Of a stretch of DNA of 16,608 nucleotides, positions 5,576 to 15,567 are shown one piece after another. The notes beneath the pieces were generated by a model, which ran no database searches, had not been told where the DNA came from, and saw only the letters and a list, made by a program, of their open reading frames with translations. Both the position numbers and the translations under genes were made by a program. This DNA is from an uncultured Oscillospiraceae bacterium (lineage in GTDB: Bacteria; Bacillota; Clostridia; Oscillospirales; Oscillospiraceae): assembly GCA_934635545.1 (NCBI GenBank), contig CAKTZN010000017.1, positions 1-16,608 on the forward strand, read 5' to 3'. Each line of letters starts with the position of its first letter. Within the stretch, counting starts at the first letter, position 1.

Positions 5576-5594
5576 CGACAGGAAAGGATCGTCT

Positions 5595-6707
5595 ATGCTG
5601 AAATTCTCCTGCGAAAAAGCGCTGCTGCAAAATGCGGCGGCCACCGCCAGCCGCGCCGTTTCGGCAAAAAGCTCCATTCCGGCGCTGGAGGGCCTGCTGC
5701 TGGAAGGCGGCGAACGGCTCACGCTGTCCGGCTATAACACCCAGACCGGCATCCGCACCAGCATCGAGGCCGACGTGAAAGAAACCGGCCGCATCGTGCT
5801 GAACGCCCGGCTGTTCGGCGATATCATCCGCCGGATGCCCGACGACATGATCGTGCTGTCCGTGGACGAAAAGCTGATGGTACATCTGAGCTGCGGCGAC
5901 GCCAGCTTTGATATTCTGGGCCTGTCTGCCGATGACTATCCCGAGCTTCCCTCGGTGGAGCGGCAGTGCGGCGTGGCGCTGCCGCAAAAGACGCTGAAGG
6001 CCATGATCGGCCAGACGGCCTTCGCTGTCTCTACCAACGAGAGCCGCCCTGTCCATACCGGCTCCCTCTTCGAGATCGACGACAGCGGTCTGACCATGGT
6101 GTCGGTGGATGGTTTCCGTCTGGCACTGCGGCATGAGCCGCTGGAGGCAATGGACGGCGGCGCATTCAGCTTTGTGGCGCCGGGCAGCGCGCTGAAGGAA
6201 GTAGAGAATATCTGCGGCGAAACGGACGATATGATCCACGTTACCTGCGGCAACCGTCATCTGATGTTCTCGGCAGGGGAGACCCAGTTGATCTGCCGCC
6301 GTCTCGAGGGCGATTTTCTGGATTATAAGAACGCCATTCCCAAGAACAATCCCATTCTGGTGGACGTGGAGAACAGCGCCCTTCTGCAGAGCCTTGACCG
6401 CGTGTCGGTGGTGATCAGCGAGAAGCTGAAGAGCCCTGTCCGCTGTGTGTTTGATAAGGATCGGGTATATCTCAGCGCCCGCACCAGCAATGGTGAGGCC
6501 AAGGACATCTGCCCCACCATCGGCGACGGCAATGAGCTGGAGATCGGCTTCAACAACCGCTATCTGATGGAGGCACTGCGGTACGCGCCGGCGGACACGG
6601 TGCGCTTTGCGCTGAACACCAATATCTCCCCCTGTGTGATCACTCCCACCGACGGCAGCGACAGCTTCCTTTATATGGTGCTGCCGGTACGGCTGAAAGC
6701 GCAGTAA
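5595..6707 (+). CDS. dnaN: DNA polymerase III beta sliding clamp
   Basis: 370 residues, standard length. The ring-shaped dimer encircles DNA and tethers polymerase and repair enzymes through a hydrophobic pocket. Three repeated clamp domains fit residues about 1-120, 125-245 and 250-370. Recognisable elements are the start MLKFSC, SVDGFRLALR in the middle domain, and the C-terminal YMVLPVRL, equivalent to the usual MPMRL end that lines the pocket. Start: ATG 5595 with AAGGA 6 nt before it. The frame is open 72 codons further left but runs through the DnaA boxes and is not used. Transcription probably comes from dnaA or from within the AT-rich leader. A repeat element begins only 4 bp after the stop. 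Confidence 0.96.
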   Translation: MLKFSCEKALLQNAAATASRAVSAKSSIPALEGLLLEGGERLTLSGYNTQTGIRTSIEADVKETGRIVLNARLFGDIIRRMPDDMIVLSVDEKLMVHLSCGDASFDILGLSADDYPELPSVERQCGVALPQKTLKAMIGQTAFAVSTNESRPVHTGSLFEIDDSGLTMVSVDGFRLALRHEPLEAMDGGAFSFVAPGSALKEVENICGETDDMIHVTCGNRHLMFSAGETQLICRRLEGDFLDYKNAIPKNNPILVDVENSALLQSLDRVSVVISEKLKSPVRCVFDKDRVYLSARTSNGEAKDICPTIGDGNELEIGFNNRYLMEALRYAPADTVRFALNTNISPCVITPTDGSDSFLYMVLPVRLKAQ

Positions 6708-6710
6708 AGA

Positions 6711-7091
6711 GGAATTTCGCCCTGCGGGGACGAGGACGGCCTTCGGTGCCGTTGGTTATTGTCGGGAAGAACATTTTGTGTTTATCGCTCGGGCCGATGT
6801 GGGCATCGGCCCCTACGGAGTTCTATCGTACCATTTTGTAGGGCGCGATGCCCACATCGCGCCGCTGTACAGTATTTTTAGTTCTACCGTTGAGAATGTG
6901 AGCGGCAGCGGCGCAAGAAGAAAGTCGATGCGTCATACGCAGCGATGACAACAATGTTCTGTGAACGCGTGGCAAAGGGTATCAAATATAAACAGAGCAT
7001 AGCGTGGGCGGATTCTTAAACCGCAGGTTTAAGCGGCCTTTTTGGACACTTTTGGGGCCGAGGCCAAAAGTGTCCCGTGCCCGGAGGCACG
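6711..7091 (+). repeat. dispersed palindromic element, copy E0 (arm B truncated, arm A complete)
   Basis: Fills the gap between dnaN and yaaA. Arm A is complete: core AGCGGCAGCGGCGC (6901-6914), hairpin 1 CTTAAACC / GGTTTAAG (7015-7033), hairpin 2 GGACACTTTTGG / CCAAAAGTGTCC (7044-7075), hairpin 3 CGTGCC / GGCACG (7076-7091). Bases 6928-7077 are identical to 14690-14839 in copy E2. Of arm B only the outer end remains: 6711-6735 matches, inverted, the outer hairpin of arm B in copy E1. The rest is replaced by about 50 bp of unknown DNA and a REPIN-like pair (6791-6863). No gene is visible; a short ORF over arm A is judged spurious. Confidence 0.85.
6791..6863. repeat. REPIN-like inverted pair of GTAG hairpins
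   Basis: Two units face each other. GGGCCGATG / CATCGGCCC (6791-6812, loop TGGG) is followed by CTAC (6813-6816). GTAG (6838-6841) is followed by GGCGCGATG / CATCGCGCC (6842-6863, loop CCCA). Both stems are 9 bp and perfect, and differ from each other by paired changes. GTAG next to an imperfect palindrome is the known hallmark of REP sequences mobilised by RAYT (TnpA-REP) transposases; two in inverted order form a REPIN. Confidence 0.7.
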
Positions 7092-7131
7092 GAATACTCC
7101 CTTTATCAATCCATCAAATAAGGAACACATT

Positions 7132-7350
7132 ATGGAAACCATTACCATCACCACAGAATTCATCAAATTACAGGATCTCCTCAAGCTCTCCGGGCTGGTG
7201 TATACCGGCGGCGAGGCCAAGGTGCTGATCCAGGAGGGCGCCGTCACCGTCAATGACGAGGTCTGCACCCAGCGGGGCAAGAAGCTCCGCCCCGGCGACA
7301 CCGTGGACTTCGGCGGCAAGAAGCTGACCGTAGCCTATGCGGATCAATGA
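7132..7350 (+). CDS. yaaA: S4-domain RNA-binding protein YaaA
   Basis: 72 residues, nearly all one S4 RNA-binding domain: [18 protein letters not shown], the typical LI(Q/R)xGxVxVN turn as [14 protein letters not shown], and a basic [11 protein letters not shown] stretch. This is the small protein encoded between dnaN and recF throughout Firmicutes and is thought to act in ribosome assembly or RNA binding. Start: ATG 7132 with AAGGAA 6 nt upstream. A longer frame from 7042 reads through hairpin 2 of the repeat and is rejected. Its last 14 bp overlap the start of recF in another frame, so the two are probably translationally coupled. With E0 in front, its promoter is unclear. Confidence 0.93.
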   Translation: METITITTEFIKLQDLLKLSGLVYTGGEAKVLIQEGAVTVNDEVCTQRGKKLRPGDTVDFGGKKLTVAYADQ

Positions 7351-8440
7351 GCTGAGCCTTTCCGGCTTTCGCAACTATCGCCGCCAGAGCCTGACCTTTG
7401 ACCCCGACTGCAACGTGATCTACGGCGAAAACGCCCAGGGCAAGACCAACCTGCTGGAGGCGGTGGTCTATCTCTCCTGCGGCAAATCGCCCCGCACCCA
7501 CGCCGACCGTGAGCTGATCGGCTTTGACGCGGCGGGCGCGGTGCTGGAGGGCCGCATTCTGTCCCGTGACCGGGAGTTTGTGACCCATATCGAGCTTGCC
7601 CGCGGCAAAAAGCGGAAAATGACCGTCAACGGCGTAACGGCGAAAAACGCCGCCGCACTCAGCGACGTGCTGCACACGGTGTTCTTCGCGCCGGAGGATC
7701 TGTTCCTCATCCGCGACGGCGCGGCGGCACGGCGGAAGTTTATGGATCTTTCGTTGTGCCAGCTACGGCCCCGGTATGCCGAGGCGCTGGCGGAATATGG
7801 ACGGCTCTATGAGCATAAGACCCGCATTCTGAGGGACAGCGAGGATTTTCCCGGCCTTTTGGACACCCTGCCGGAATTCAATCATCGGCTTATCCAGGTG
7901 GGTGCGGTGCTGATCCGGTACCGGGCCAGCTTCTGCCAGAAGCTGCGGCAATACGCCGCCCAGGCTCACGCCGAGTGCAGCGGCGGCAGGGAAGTGCTGG
8001 ATCTGCAGTATAAGACGGTGAAAACCGTCACCGATCCGCTGGCGGAGCAATCTGTCATTGCCCAGCAGTTGGCAGAGCATCAGCAGAGCCACTATGCCGC
8101 CGAGATCGCCTCCCGGCTGTGTCTCAGCGGGCCCCACAAGGACGATATCGAGGTCACCGTCAACGGACACAGTGCCCGGCAGTATTGCTCACAGGGGCAG
8201 GTGCGGACGGCGGCACTGGCCCTGAAGCTGGCGGAGCGTGAGATCCATAAAGACACCTTCGGAGAGTATCCGGTGATGCTGCTGGATGACGTGCTCAGTG
8301 AGCTGGATCCCCTGCGGCAGGAGTATGTCCTGAACCGCATCGCCGGTGGACAGGTGTTTATCACCTGCTGCGAGAATGACCGGCTGGACACTCTGCTGAA
8401 CGGCAAGGTGTTTCATGTGAAAAACGGGGAGGTGCTGTGA
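7337..8440 (+). CDS. recF: RecF recombination mediator ATPase
   Basis: 367 residues, usual length. An SMC-like ATPase that binds gapped DNA and with RecO/RecR helps load RecA for daughter-strand gap repair. Visible: Walker [10 protein letters not shown] (30-38), the ABC-type signature region [17 protein letters not shown] (284-300) and Walker [13 protein letters not shown] (313-324), with a central arm region between. It begins inside yaaA (overlap 7337-7350), and its stop overlaps the remB start as TGATG (8438-8442). It is therefore part of one tight operon yaaA-recF-remB continuing into gyrBA. Confidence 0.95.
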   Translation: MRINELSLSGFRNYRRQSLTFDPDCNVIYGENAQGKTNLLEAVVYLSCGKSPRTHADRELIGFDAAGAVLEGRILSRDREFVTHIELARGKKRKMTVNGVTAKNAAALSDVLHTVFFAPEDLFLIRDGAAARRKFMDLSLCQLRPRYAEALAEYGRLYEHKTRILRDSEDFPGLLDTLPEFNHRLIQVGAVLIRYRASFCQKLRQYAAQAHAECSGGREVLDLQYKTVKTVTDPLAEQSVIAQQLAEHQQSHYAAEIASRLCLSGPHKDDIEVTVNGHSARQYCSQGQVRTAALALKLAEREIHKDTFGEYPVMLLDDVLSELDPLRQEYVLNRIAGGQVFITCCENDRLDTLLNGKVFHVKNGEVL

Positions 8441-8712
8441 TGCCCTATCTGCACATCGGCCAGAGCGTCACCGTGGAGGACAAGCGGATCATCGGCATTT
8501 TTGATCTGGACAACACCACTTACTCAAAGCATACCCGTAATTTTCTGGATGGCGCGGAGGCGGAGGGGCAGGTCATCTCCGTGTGCGAGGATATCCCCCG
8601 CTCCTTTCTACTGTGCGACCACCCCTATCATAGGCAGATCGTCTATCTCTCCCAGCTCAATACGGCAACGCTGCAAAAGCGCGCCGAGAGCTGGAAAGAG
8701 GAGCTGGAATAA
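8440..8712 (+). CDS. remB: RemB / DUF370-family regulator
   Basis: 90 residues starting [12 protein letters not shown]. Matches the small protein (yaaB, remB) found between recF and gyrB in many Firmicutes. In Bacillus subtilis it is linked to activation of biofilm matrix genes and is related to the DNA-binding regulator RemA. Typical here are the N-terminal [20 protein letters not shown] and the following NTT. Start: ATG 8440 (overlapping the recF stop) is placed 7 nt after GGGGAGG; GTG 8437 is too close to that site. Whether it regulates surface structures in this organism cannot be read from sequence. Confidence 0.88.
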   Translation: MPYLHIGQSVTVEDKRIIGIFDLDNTTYSKHTRNFLDGAEAEGQVISVCEDIPRSFLLCDHPYHRQIVYLSQLNTATLQKRAESWKEELE

Positions 8713-8744
8713 AGCAAATCCCTTCTTACAGAGGAGAATACAAT

Positions 8745-10682
<1,938 letters not shown>

Positions 10683-10698
10683 GGAGGGGTACAATACT

Positions 10699-13179
10699 AT
10701 GTCCAAAAAACCCCAATACGATCCCGAGGAGATTCGTTTCCCTGATCAGCGCATCGTGGAATCCCCGCTGGTGCCGGAGATGGAGAACTCCTATATCGAA
10801 TACGCCATGTCTGTTATCGTGGGCCGTGCCCTGCCGGACGTGCGCGACGGCTTGAAGCCCGTACACCGGCGTATCCTCTACGCCATGTACGAGGATAACC
10901 TGACCAGTGACAAGCCCTTCAAGAAGTCCGCCACCTGCGTGGGCGACGTGCTGGGCCGGTATCACCCCCACGGTGACGCCTCCGTCTATGACGCGCTGGT
11001 GCGTCTGGCCCAGGATTTCTCCATGCGCTATATGCTGGTGGACGGCCACGGCAACTTCGGCTCCGTGGATGGCGACCCCCCTGCCGCTTACCGATACACC
11101 GAGGCCCGCTTGAGCAAGATCTCCAACGAGATGCTGCGGGATATCGAGAAGGAGACGGTGGACTGGGACCCCAACTTTGACGAGAGCCGCAAGGAGCCCC
11201 GCGTATTGCCCTGCCGCTTCCCCAACCTGCTGGTGAACGGCTCCAGCGGCATAGCCGTGGGTATGGCCACCAATATCCCGCCCCACAATCTGCGGGAGGT
11301 CATCGGCGCGTGCATCTGCGTGCTGGATAACCCGGAGGCCACCCTCTCCGACCTGATGGAGCATGTGAAGGGCCCCGACTTCCCCACCAGGGGCATCATC
11401 ATGGGCCGCAGCGGCATCCGCGCTGCCTACGCCACTGGCCGCGGCCGCCTGATGGTCCGCGCCCGCCATGAGTTTGAGGAGTTCGGCAATGGCCGCACCC
11501 GTATCATCTTCACGGAGTTGCCCTATCAGGTGAACAAGCGCATGCTGATCAAGGCCATCGCTGATCAGGTGGAGGACAAGCGTATCGAGGGTATCTCCGA
11601 TATCCGTGACGAGTCCGACCGCAACGGCATGCGCATGGTCATCGAATTGAAGCGTGACGCCAATCCCCAGGTGGTGTTGAACCGCCTGTTTGCCCAGACC
11701 CAGTTGCAGACCACCTTTGCCATCAATATGCTGGCCCTTGTGGAAAACCAGCGCCAACCTAAGATCCTGTCCCTGCGGCATATCATCGACGAATATCTCA
11801 AGTTCCAGGAAGAGATCATCGTTCGCCGCACCCGCTTCGACCTGAAGAAGGCCCAGGAGCGCGCCCATTTGCTGGAGGGTCTGCTGATCGCCCAGGACAA
11901 CATTGACGAGGTCATCCGCATCATCCGCACCAGCTACGACAACGCCAAGGAAAACCTGATGGCCCGCTTCGGTCTGGACGATGTGCAGGCCCAGGCCATT
12001 CTGGATATGCGCCTGAAGGCCCTGCAGGGCCTTGACCGGGAGAAGCTGCAGAACGAGTATAAGGAGCTGGAGGAGCGCATCGCCTACTTCCTGCGGATCC
12101 TCAGCGACGAGTCTCTGGTGAAGTCCATCCTGAAGGAGGAGCTGACCGCCATTGCCGACAAGTACGGCGACGAGCGCAAGACCGAGATCCAGGACGTGGA
12201 GGACGAGATCGACATCGAGGATCTCATCGAGGAGGAGCAGTGCGTCTATACTCTGACCAACAACGGCTACATCAAGCGCACGCCGGTCAGCGAATACGCG
12301 GCCCAGTCCAAGGGCGGCATGGGCAAGAAGGGCATCACCACCCGCGACGAGGACTACGTCTGCGACGTGTTTACCGCCTCCACCCATGATTTCATCATGT
12401 TCTTCACCGATACCGGCAAGGTCTACCGCAAGAAGGGCTATCAGATCCCCGAATCCGGCAAGGCCGCCAAGGGCACCGCGCTGGTGAATATCCTGCAGAT
12501 CGAGACCGACGAGCGGGTGCAGGCCATGATCCACTACCGGCCCAGCGAGGAGGCCGACAGCAGCAATCTCCAGCTCACCATGGTGACCGAGAACGGCACC
12601 GTCAAGCGTGTGGCGGTATCCGCCTTCCGCAACCTGCGGCAGAACGGCATCCGCGCCCTTCGTCTGGACGAGGGCGACCGTCTGGTGTCCGTACTGGAGA
12701 CCGACGGCCAGAGCCGCGTGCTGATCGCCACCTATGACGGCATGGCGGTGTGCTTCGACGAGAACGACGTCCGCTCCATGGGCCGTGACGCCGTGGGCGT
12801 CCGGGGCATCCGCCTCCGCGAGGGCGACCGCGTCATCGGCGCGGCCCGCGCCGTGGACGGCTGCCAGGTGCTGTCCATCACCGAGCGGGGCTTCGGCAAG
12901 CAGACGCCGGTGGAGGAGTACCGCGTCACCAACCGCGGCGGCATCGGCATCAAGAACTATATGGTCACCGACAAGACCGGCGGCGTGGTGGGCATGAAGG
13001 TGGTGGACGGCAGCGAGGATATCCTGCTGATCACCCAGAGCGGCATCATGCTGCGCACGGCGGTGGAGAATATCCGCAGCGCCGGCCGCGCCACCCAGGG
13101 CGTCATCGTCATGCGCTTCAAGGAGGAGGGCGACCGCGTGATCGCCATGGCCCTGACCGACAAGGACGAGGAAGAATAA
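10699..13179 (+). CDS. gyrA: DNA gyrase subunit A
   Basis: 826 residues, full length. Cuts and rejoins DNA through the catalytic tyrosine Y133 in [10 protein letters not shown]. The quinolone-interaction region reads [10 protein letters not shown] (89-98), so the position of E. coli Ser83 is Ala94 while the acidic partner D98 is kept. The C-terminal beta-pinwheel carries a GyrA box QSKGGMG (536-542), required for DNA wrapping and therefore expected for a true gyrase rather than topoisomerase IV. A very acidic coiled segment ([19 protein letters not shown]) joins the halves near residues 494-515. AAGGAGGGG lies 9 nt upstream of the ATG. It ends the operon. Confidence 0.97.
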   Translation: MSKKPQYDPEEIRFPDQRIVESPLVPEMENSYIEYAMSVIVGRALPDVRDGLKPVHRRILYAMYEDNLTSDKPFKKSATCVGDVLGRYHPHGDASVYDALVRLAQDFSMRYMLVDGHGNFGSVDGDPPAAYRYTEARLSKISNEMLRDIEKETVDWDPNFDESRKEPRVLPCRFPNLLVNGSSGIAVGMATNIPPHNLREVIGACICVLDNPEATLSDLMEHVKGPDFPTRGIIMGRSGIRAAYATGRGRLMVRARHEFEEFGNGRTRIIFTELPYQVNKRMLIKAIADQVEDKRIEGISDIRDESDRNGMRMVIELKRDANPQVVLNRLFAQTQLQTTFAINMLALVENQRQPKILSLRHIIDEYLKFQEEIIVRRTRFDLKKAQERAHLLEGLLIAQDNIDEVIRIIRTSYDNAKENLMARFGLDDVQAQAILDMRLKALQGLDREKLQNEYKELEERIAYFLRILSDESLVKSILKEELTAIADKYGDERKTEIQDVEDEIDIEDLIEEEQCVYTLTNNGYIKRTPVSEYAAQSKGGMGKKGITTRDEDYVCDVFTASTHDFIMFFTDTGKVYRKKGYQIPESGKAAKGTALVNILQIETDERVQAMIHYRPSEEADSSNLQLTMVTENGTVKRVAVSAFRNLRQNGIRALRLDEGDRLVSVLETDGQSRVLIATYDGMAVCFDENDVRSMGRDAVGVRGIRLREGDRVIGAARAVDGCQVLSITERGFGKQTPVEEYRVTNRGGIGIKNYMVTDKTGGVVGMKVVDGSEDILLITQSGIMLRTAVENIRSAGRATQGVIVMRFKEEGDRVIAMALTDKDEEE

Positions 13180-13188
13180 CCAACGCAA

Positions 13189-13220
13189 GGGGGAGGGGCA
13201 TGGCCCCTCCCCTGTTGTTG
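13189..13220 (+). terminator. likely gyrA terminator hairpin
   Basis: Starting 10 bp after the gyrA stop, GGGGAGGGGC (13190-13199) pairs with GCCCCTCCCC (13203-13212) around ATG, extendable by CAAC / GTTG outside it. The following tract TGTTGTTGGATATTT is only partly T-rich, so termination may be incomplete. It lies just before element E1. Confidence 0.6.
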
Positions 13221-13251
13221 GATATTTCGTCCTCCGGAGCGAGGAGTTGTT

Positions 13252-13682
13252 TCGCGCTTCCGAGCGCGAGACACTTTTGGCCACGGCCCCAAAAGTGTCC
13301 AAAAAGGCCGCTTAAACCTGCGGTTTAAGAATCCGCCCACGCTATACCATTTTTTAATTTGGTGTCCCATACCGCGCGTTCACAGAACACGGTTGATTTC
13401 GTTGTGAATGACGGATCGACTTTCTTCTTGCGCCGCTGCCGCTCACGTTCTCAACGATAGACACCGAAGCGTTTTTCGACGTATCAGCCAGCGGCAGCGG
13501 CGCTGGAGCAGAGACGATTCGATGACGAAACGATACGAAACAATTTGCGCAAACGTGTGGCATACAGTATCAAAATCCGAAAATGCATAGCGCGCAAGGA
13601 AGTCTTGAAACCTGGGTTTCAAGTTGTCCTTTTGGGTACTTTTGGGACAATGGCCAAAAGTACCTCGTCCCCGCAGGGACGA
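13252..13682 (-). repeat. dispersed palindromic element, copy E1 (complete, inverted)
   Basis: Reads arm A inverted, core, then arm B. Arm A inverted: hairpin 3 TCGCGCT / AGCGCGA (13252-13269), hairpin 2 GACACTTTTGG / CCAAAAGTGTC (13270-13299), hairpin 1 CTTAAACC / GGTTTAAG (13311-13329). Core GCGCCGCTGCCGCT (13430-13443) and AGCGGCAGCGGCGC (13490-13503) lie 46 bp apart. Arm B: hairpin 1 CTTGAAAC / GTTTCAAG (13604-13623), hairpin 2 GGTACTTTTGG / CCAAAAGTACC (13635-13664), hairpin 3 TCGTCCC / GGGACGA (13665-13682). Its reverse complement has the same order as copy E2. It fills most of the 538-bp gap between gyrA and tsaA; I see no credible gene there. Confidence 0.88.
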
Positions 13683-13717
13683 AACTCTCCGAAAAAATAA
13701 ATCAAAAGGAGCCCCCT

Positions 13718-14395
13718 ATGGACACCCTCTCCCTTTCCATCATCGCCCGTATCCATACCCCCTTCGCCGAGAAATTCGGCGTTCCCCGGCAGAGCGGCCT
13801 TGCCCCCACCGCGGGGCGGATCGTCTTTGCGCCGGAGTACCGCAATCCCGATGCCCTGCGGGGTCTGGAGGGCTTTTCCCACCTGTGGCTGGTGTGGGTG
13901 TTCGATCAGGCCATCCGGAAGGACTGGTCGCCCACCGTGCGGCCGCCCCGTCTGGGCGGCAACCAGCGCATGGGTGTGTTCGCCACCCGCTCTCCCTTCC
14001 GGCCCAACCCCATCGGCCTGAGCTGTGTGGAGCTGGCGGGTGTGGCGGGGGACACCTCCGACGGCCCGGTGATCCACGTCCGGGGCGCCGATCTGGTGGA
14101 CGGCACGCCCATTCTGGACATCAAGCCCTATCTGCCATACTGCGATGCCCAGCCTGACGCCAGGGGCGGCTTTACCGACGCTCTCAACAGCGCCGCGCTG
14201 GCGGTGGACTGCCCGTCCGCCCTGTTGGAAAAGCTTCCGGAGGCGGATCGCCCCGGCTTGCTGGCGGTGCTGGCCAACGATCCCCGGCCCCGGTATCAGG
14301 ACGATCCCAAGCGTGTGTACGGCCTGACCTACGCCGGGTGCAACGTGACCTTCCGCGTGGAAGGGGAGACGGTGGTCGTTGTTGGGGTGGAGTAA
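13718..14395 (+). CDS. tsaA: tRNA (t6A37) N6-methyltransferase TsaA/TrmO
   Basis: 225 residues. Enzymes of this beta-barrel family use S-adenosylmethionine to methylate t6A at position 37 of ANN-decoding tRNAs, tuning decoding. Recognised by the N-terminal IARIHTPFAEKFGVPRQ, FSHLWLVWVF, the hallmark RMGVFATRSPFRPNPIGLS (about 85-103), and ILDIKPYLPYCD. The C-terminal DPRPRYQDDPKRVYG is a second family motif. The length includes the C-terminal domain of the long bacterial form. Start: ATG 13718 with AAGGAG 6 nt upstream; the open frame further left runs through element E1. The gene stands alone between two inverted copies of the repeat element (E1 and E2). Confidence 0.92.
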   Translation: MDTLSLSIIARIHTPFAEKFGVPRQSGLAPTAGRIVFAPEYRNPDALRGLEGFSHLWLVWVFDQAIRKDWSPTVRPPRLGGNQRMGVFATRSPFRPNPIGLSCVELAGVAGDTSDGPVIHVRGADLVDGTPILDIKPYLPYCDAQPDARGGFTDALNSAALAVDCPSALLEKLPEADRPGLLAVLANDPRPRYQDDPKRVYGLTYAGCNVTFRVEGETVVVVGVE

Positions 14396-14422
14396 AAAGT
14401 CTCCCTTGTGTAAAGGGGAGTT

Positions 14423-14878
14423 TCGCGCTTCCGAGCGCGAGGTACTTTTGCCCACAGCGGCAAAAGTACCCAAAAGCGCTGTTTGAAACCAAAGGTTTCA
14501 AAACTTCCTGCGCGCTACACATTGTGTAAAACTATAAATCTCTGCCACACGTTTGCGCAAAATTCCCTTTTTCGTTTCGTAAAAAGGATCGTCTCTACTC
14601 CTGCGCCGCTGCCGCTAATGCTTACATCGGACAGCGCTGTTGGTTCTACCGTTGATAACATCAGCGGCAGCGGCGCAAGAAGAAAGCCTATGCGTCATAC
14701 GCAGCGATGACAACAATGTTCTGTGAACGCGTGGCAAAGGGTATCAAATATAAACAGAGCATAGCGTGGGCGGATTCTTAAACCGCAGGTTTAAGCGGCC
14801 TTTTTGGACACTTTTGGGGCCGAGGCCAAAAGTGTCCCGCGTCCGGAGACGCGGAATATCCCTCGCGCCGGGGCGCGA
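14423..14878 (+). repeat. dispersed palindromic element, copy E2 (complete)
   Basis: Reads arm B inverted, core, arm A. Arm B inverted: hairpin 3 TCGCGCT / AGCGCGA (14423-14440), hairpin 2 GGTACTTTTG / CAAAAGTACC (14441-14470), hairpin 1 TTTGAAACC / GGTTTCAAA (14482-14502). Core arms lie at 14603-14616 and 14663-14676, again 46 bp apart. Arm A: hairpin 1 (14777-14795), hairpin 2 GGACACTTTTGG / CCAAAAGTGTCC (14806-14837), hairpin 3 CGCGTC / GACGCG (14838-14853), plus an extra hairpin TCGCGCC / GGCGCGA (14863-14878). Bases 14690-14839 are identical to 6928-7077. It occupies nearly the whole 521-bp gap between tsaA and rnhA; short ORFs in it are artefacts of the repeat. Confidence 0.88.
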
Positions 14879-14916
14879 AACTCCCCCTTACAAATCTGAT
14901 AAGGAACGAATCGATT

Positions 14917-15354
14917 ATGAAAACAGTAACCATCTACACCGACGGCGCTTGCAGCGGCAACCCCGGCCCGGGCGGTTGGGGCGCTATCCTGGAGTGGCAG
15001 GGCCACGCGAAGGAGCTCTCCGGCGGCGAGGCCCAGACCACCAATAACCGCATGGAGCTGACCGCCGTGCTGACGGCCCTTGGTCTGCTGAAGGAGCCCT
15101 GTACCGTGGAGCTGTACAGCGACTCCAAATATGTGGTGGACGCCATCGACAAGGGCTGGCTGTACGGCTGGCAGAAAAAGGGCTGGATCAAGGCCGACAA
15201 GAAGCCGGTGCTGAACGTGGACCTGTGGCAGCAGCTACTGCCGCTGCTGGCCCGCCACGACGTGCACCTCCACTGGGTCAAGGGCCACGCCGAGAACGAG
15301 AAGAACAACCGCTGCGACCAACTGGCGGTGGCGGAGAGCAAAAAGTTCCGATAA
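14917..15354 (+). CDS. rnhA: ribonuclease HI
   Basis: 145 residues, single-domain RNase HI. It cuts the RNA strand of RNA-DNA hybrids, removing primers and R-loops with two metal ions. The catalytic acids are all visible: D9 ([16 protein letters not shown]), E47 (NNRMEL), D69 (YSDSKYV) and D134 (NRCDQLA), with H124 in the flexible loop [12 protein letters not shown] basic handle region [12 protein letters not shown] (81-92) is present. Start: ATG 14917 with AAGGA 11 nt upstream, a long but usable spacing. The preceding 460 bp are repeat E2, so the promoter is either inside that element or upstream of it; none is clear. Confidence 0.95.
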   Translation: MKTVTIYTDGACSGNPGPGGWGAILEWQGHAKELSGGEAQTTNNRMELTAVLTALGLLKEPCTVELYSDSKYVVDAIDKGWLYGWQKKGWIKADKKPVLNVDLWQQLLPLLARHDVHLHWVKGHAENEKNNRCDQLAVAESKKFR

Positions 15355-15356
15355 AC

Positions 15357-15371
15357 GCCGAATCCTTCGGC
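15357..15371 (+). terminator. weak hairpin just after rnhA
   Basis: GCCGAA / TTCGGC around TCC, 2 bp after the rnhA stop. It is followed by AAAAAGGCTTG, then a T-rich stretch only from about 15380. Too short and with a late T-tract, so a doubtful terminator. Confidence 0.3.
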
Positions 15372-15463
15372 AAAAAGGCTTGTTTGTTTACAAATCATTT
15401 CCAATGTTCATAAAAAATTCATAGGCAATTCAAGATTCGGAAAAAAATATAGGGTACTATGAT

Positions 15464-15566
15464 ACTCATCCAAAAGGAAGCCAATCCTTATGTGATTTTT
15501 CTCTCTCTCCTAACAAAACACACAACAGAAAACGCCAACCCTTCCGGGTTGGCGTTTTCTGTTTTT
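15464..15566 (+). ncRNA. possible small RNA ending at a strong terminator
   Basis: The 460-bp gap between rnhA and the GAPDH gene has no credible ORF. About 170 bp after rnhA stands a very strong terminator, preceded by -10-like TATGAT (15458-15463) without a good -35. If that starts transcription, an RNA of about 100 nt would result, with AAAAGGA (15472-15478) and TCCTT (15485-15489) able to pair. It could instead be simply the 3' untranslated region of rnhA. Speculative. Confidence 0.2.
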
Positions 15567-15567
15567 G
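15526..15567 (+). terminator. strong (bidirectional) intrinsic terminator
   Basis: CAGAAAACGCCAACCC (15526-15541) pairs perfectly over 16 bp with GGGTTGGCGTTTTCTG (15546-15561) around TTCC, then TTTTTG. A-tract and T-tract on both sides let it act in either direction. It separates rnhA from the GAPDH gene. Confidence 0.9.

Larger units (their letters stand above)
5175..5594. other. oriC: chromosomal replication origin oriC (dnaA-dnaN intergenic region)
   Basis: A 420-bp gap without a gene between dnaA and dnaN. In order it holds three palindromes (5182-5328), a DnaA box cluster (5356-5486), a DnaA-trio-like run (5495-5512), and an AT-rich stretch with a palindrome (5513-5575) ending at the dnaN ribosome site. 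This box, trio and AT-rich order matches the described basal origin-unwinding layout of Bacillus subtilis. Location by neighbours and by content agree; activity is inferred. Confidence 0.85.

Noticed and set aside
5379..5594. 72-residue N-terminal extension of DnaN
   Set aside because: It would be encoded by the DnaA boxes and AT-rich unwinding region. The Shine-Dalgarno and the conserved DnaN start both point to 5595.
6888..7091. Riboswitch or T-box upstream of yaaA-recF
   Set aside because: The same structured sequence occurs, also inverted, at unrelated genes and after gene ends, which suits a dispersed repeat rather than a ligand-sensing leader.
7004..7228. Short ORF beginning [17 protein letters not shown] (also at 14766 and, inverted, in 12957-13370) as a protein family
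   Set aside because: It is read from hairpins 1 and 2 of the dispersed element in three copies, diverges at once after the repeat, and has no ribosome site. A second frame (MDTFGA...AKS) arises the same way on the other strand. These are repeat artefacts likely to be annotated as hypothetical proteins.
13252..14878. CRISPR array or tandem repeat system
   Set aside because: Repeats are hairpin arms in inverted pairs, not regularly spaced direct repeats with unique spacers, and there are no cas genes.
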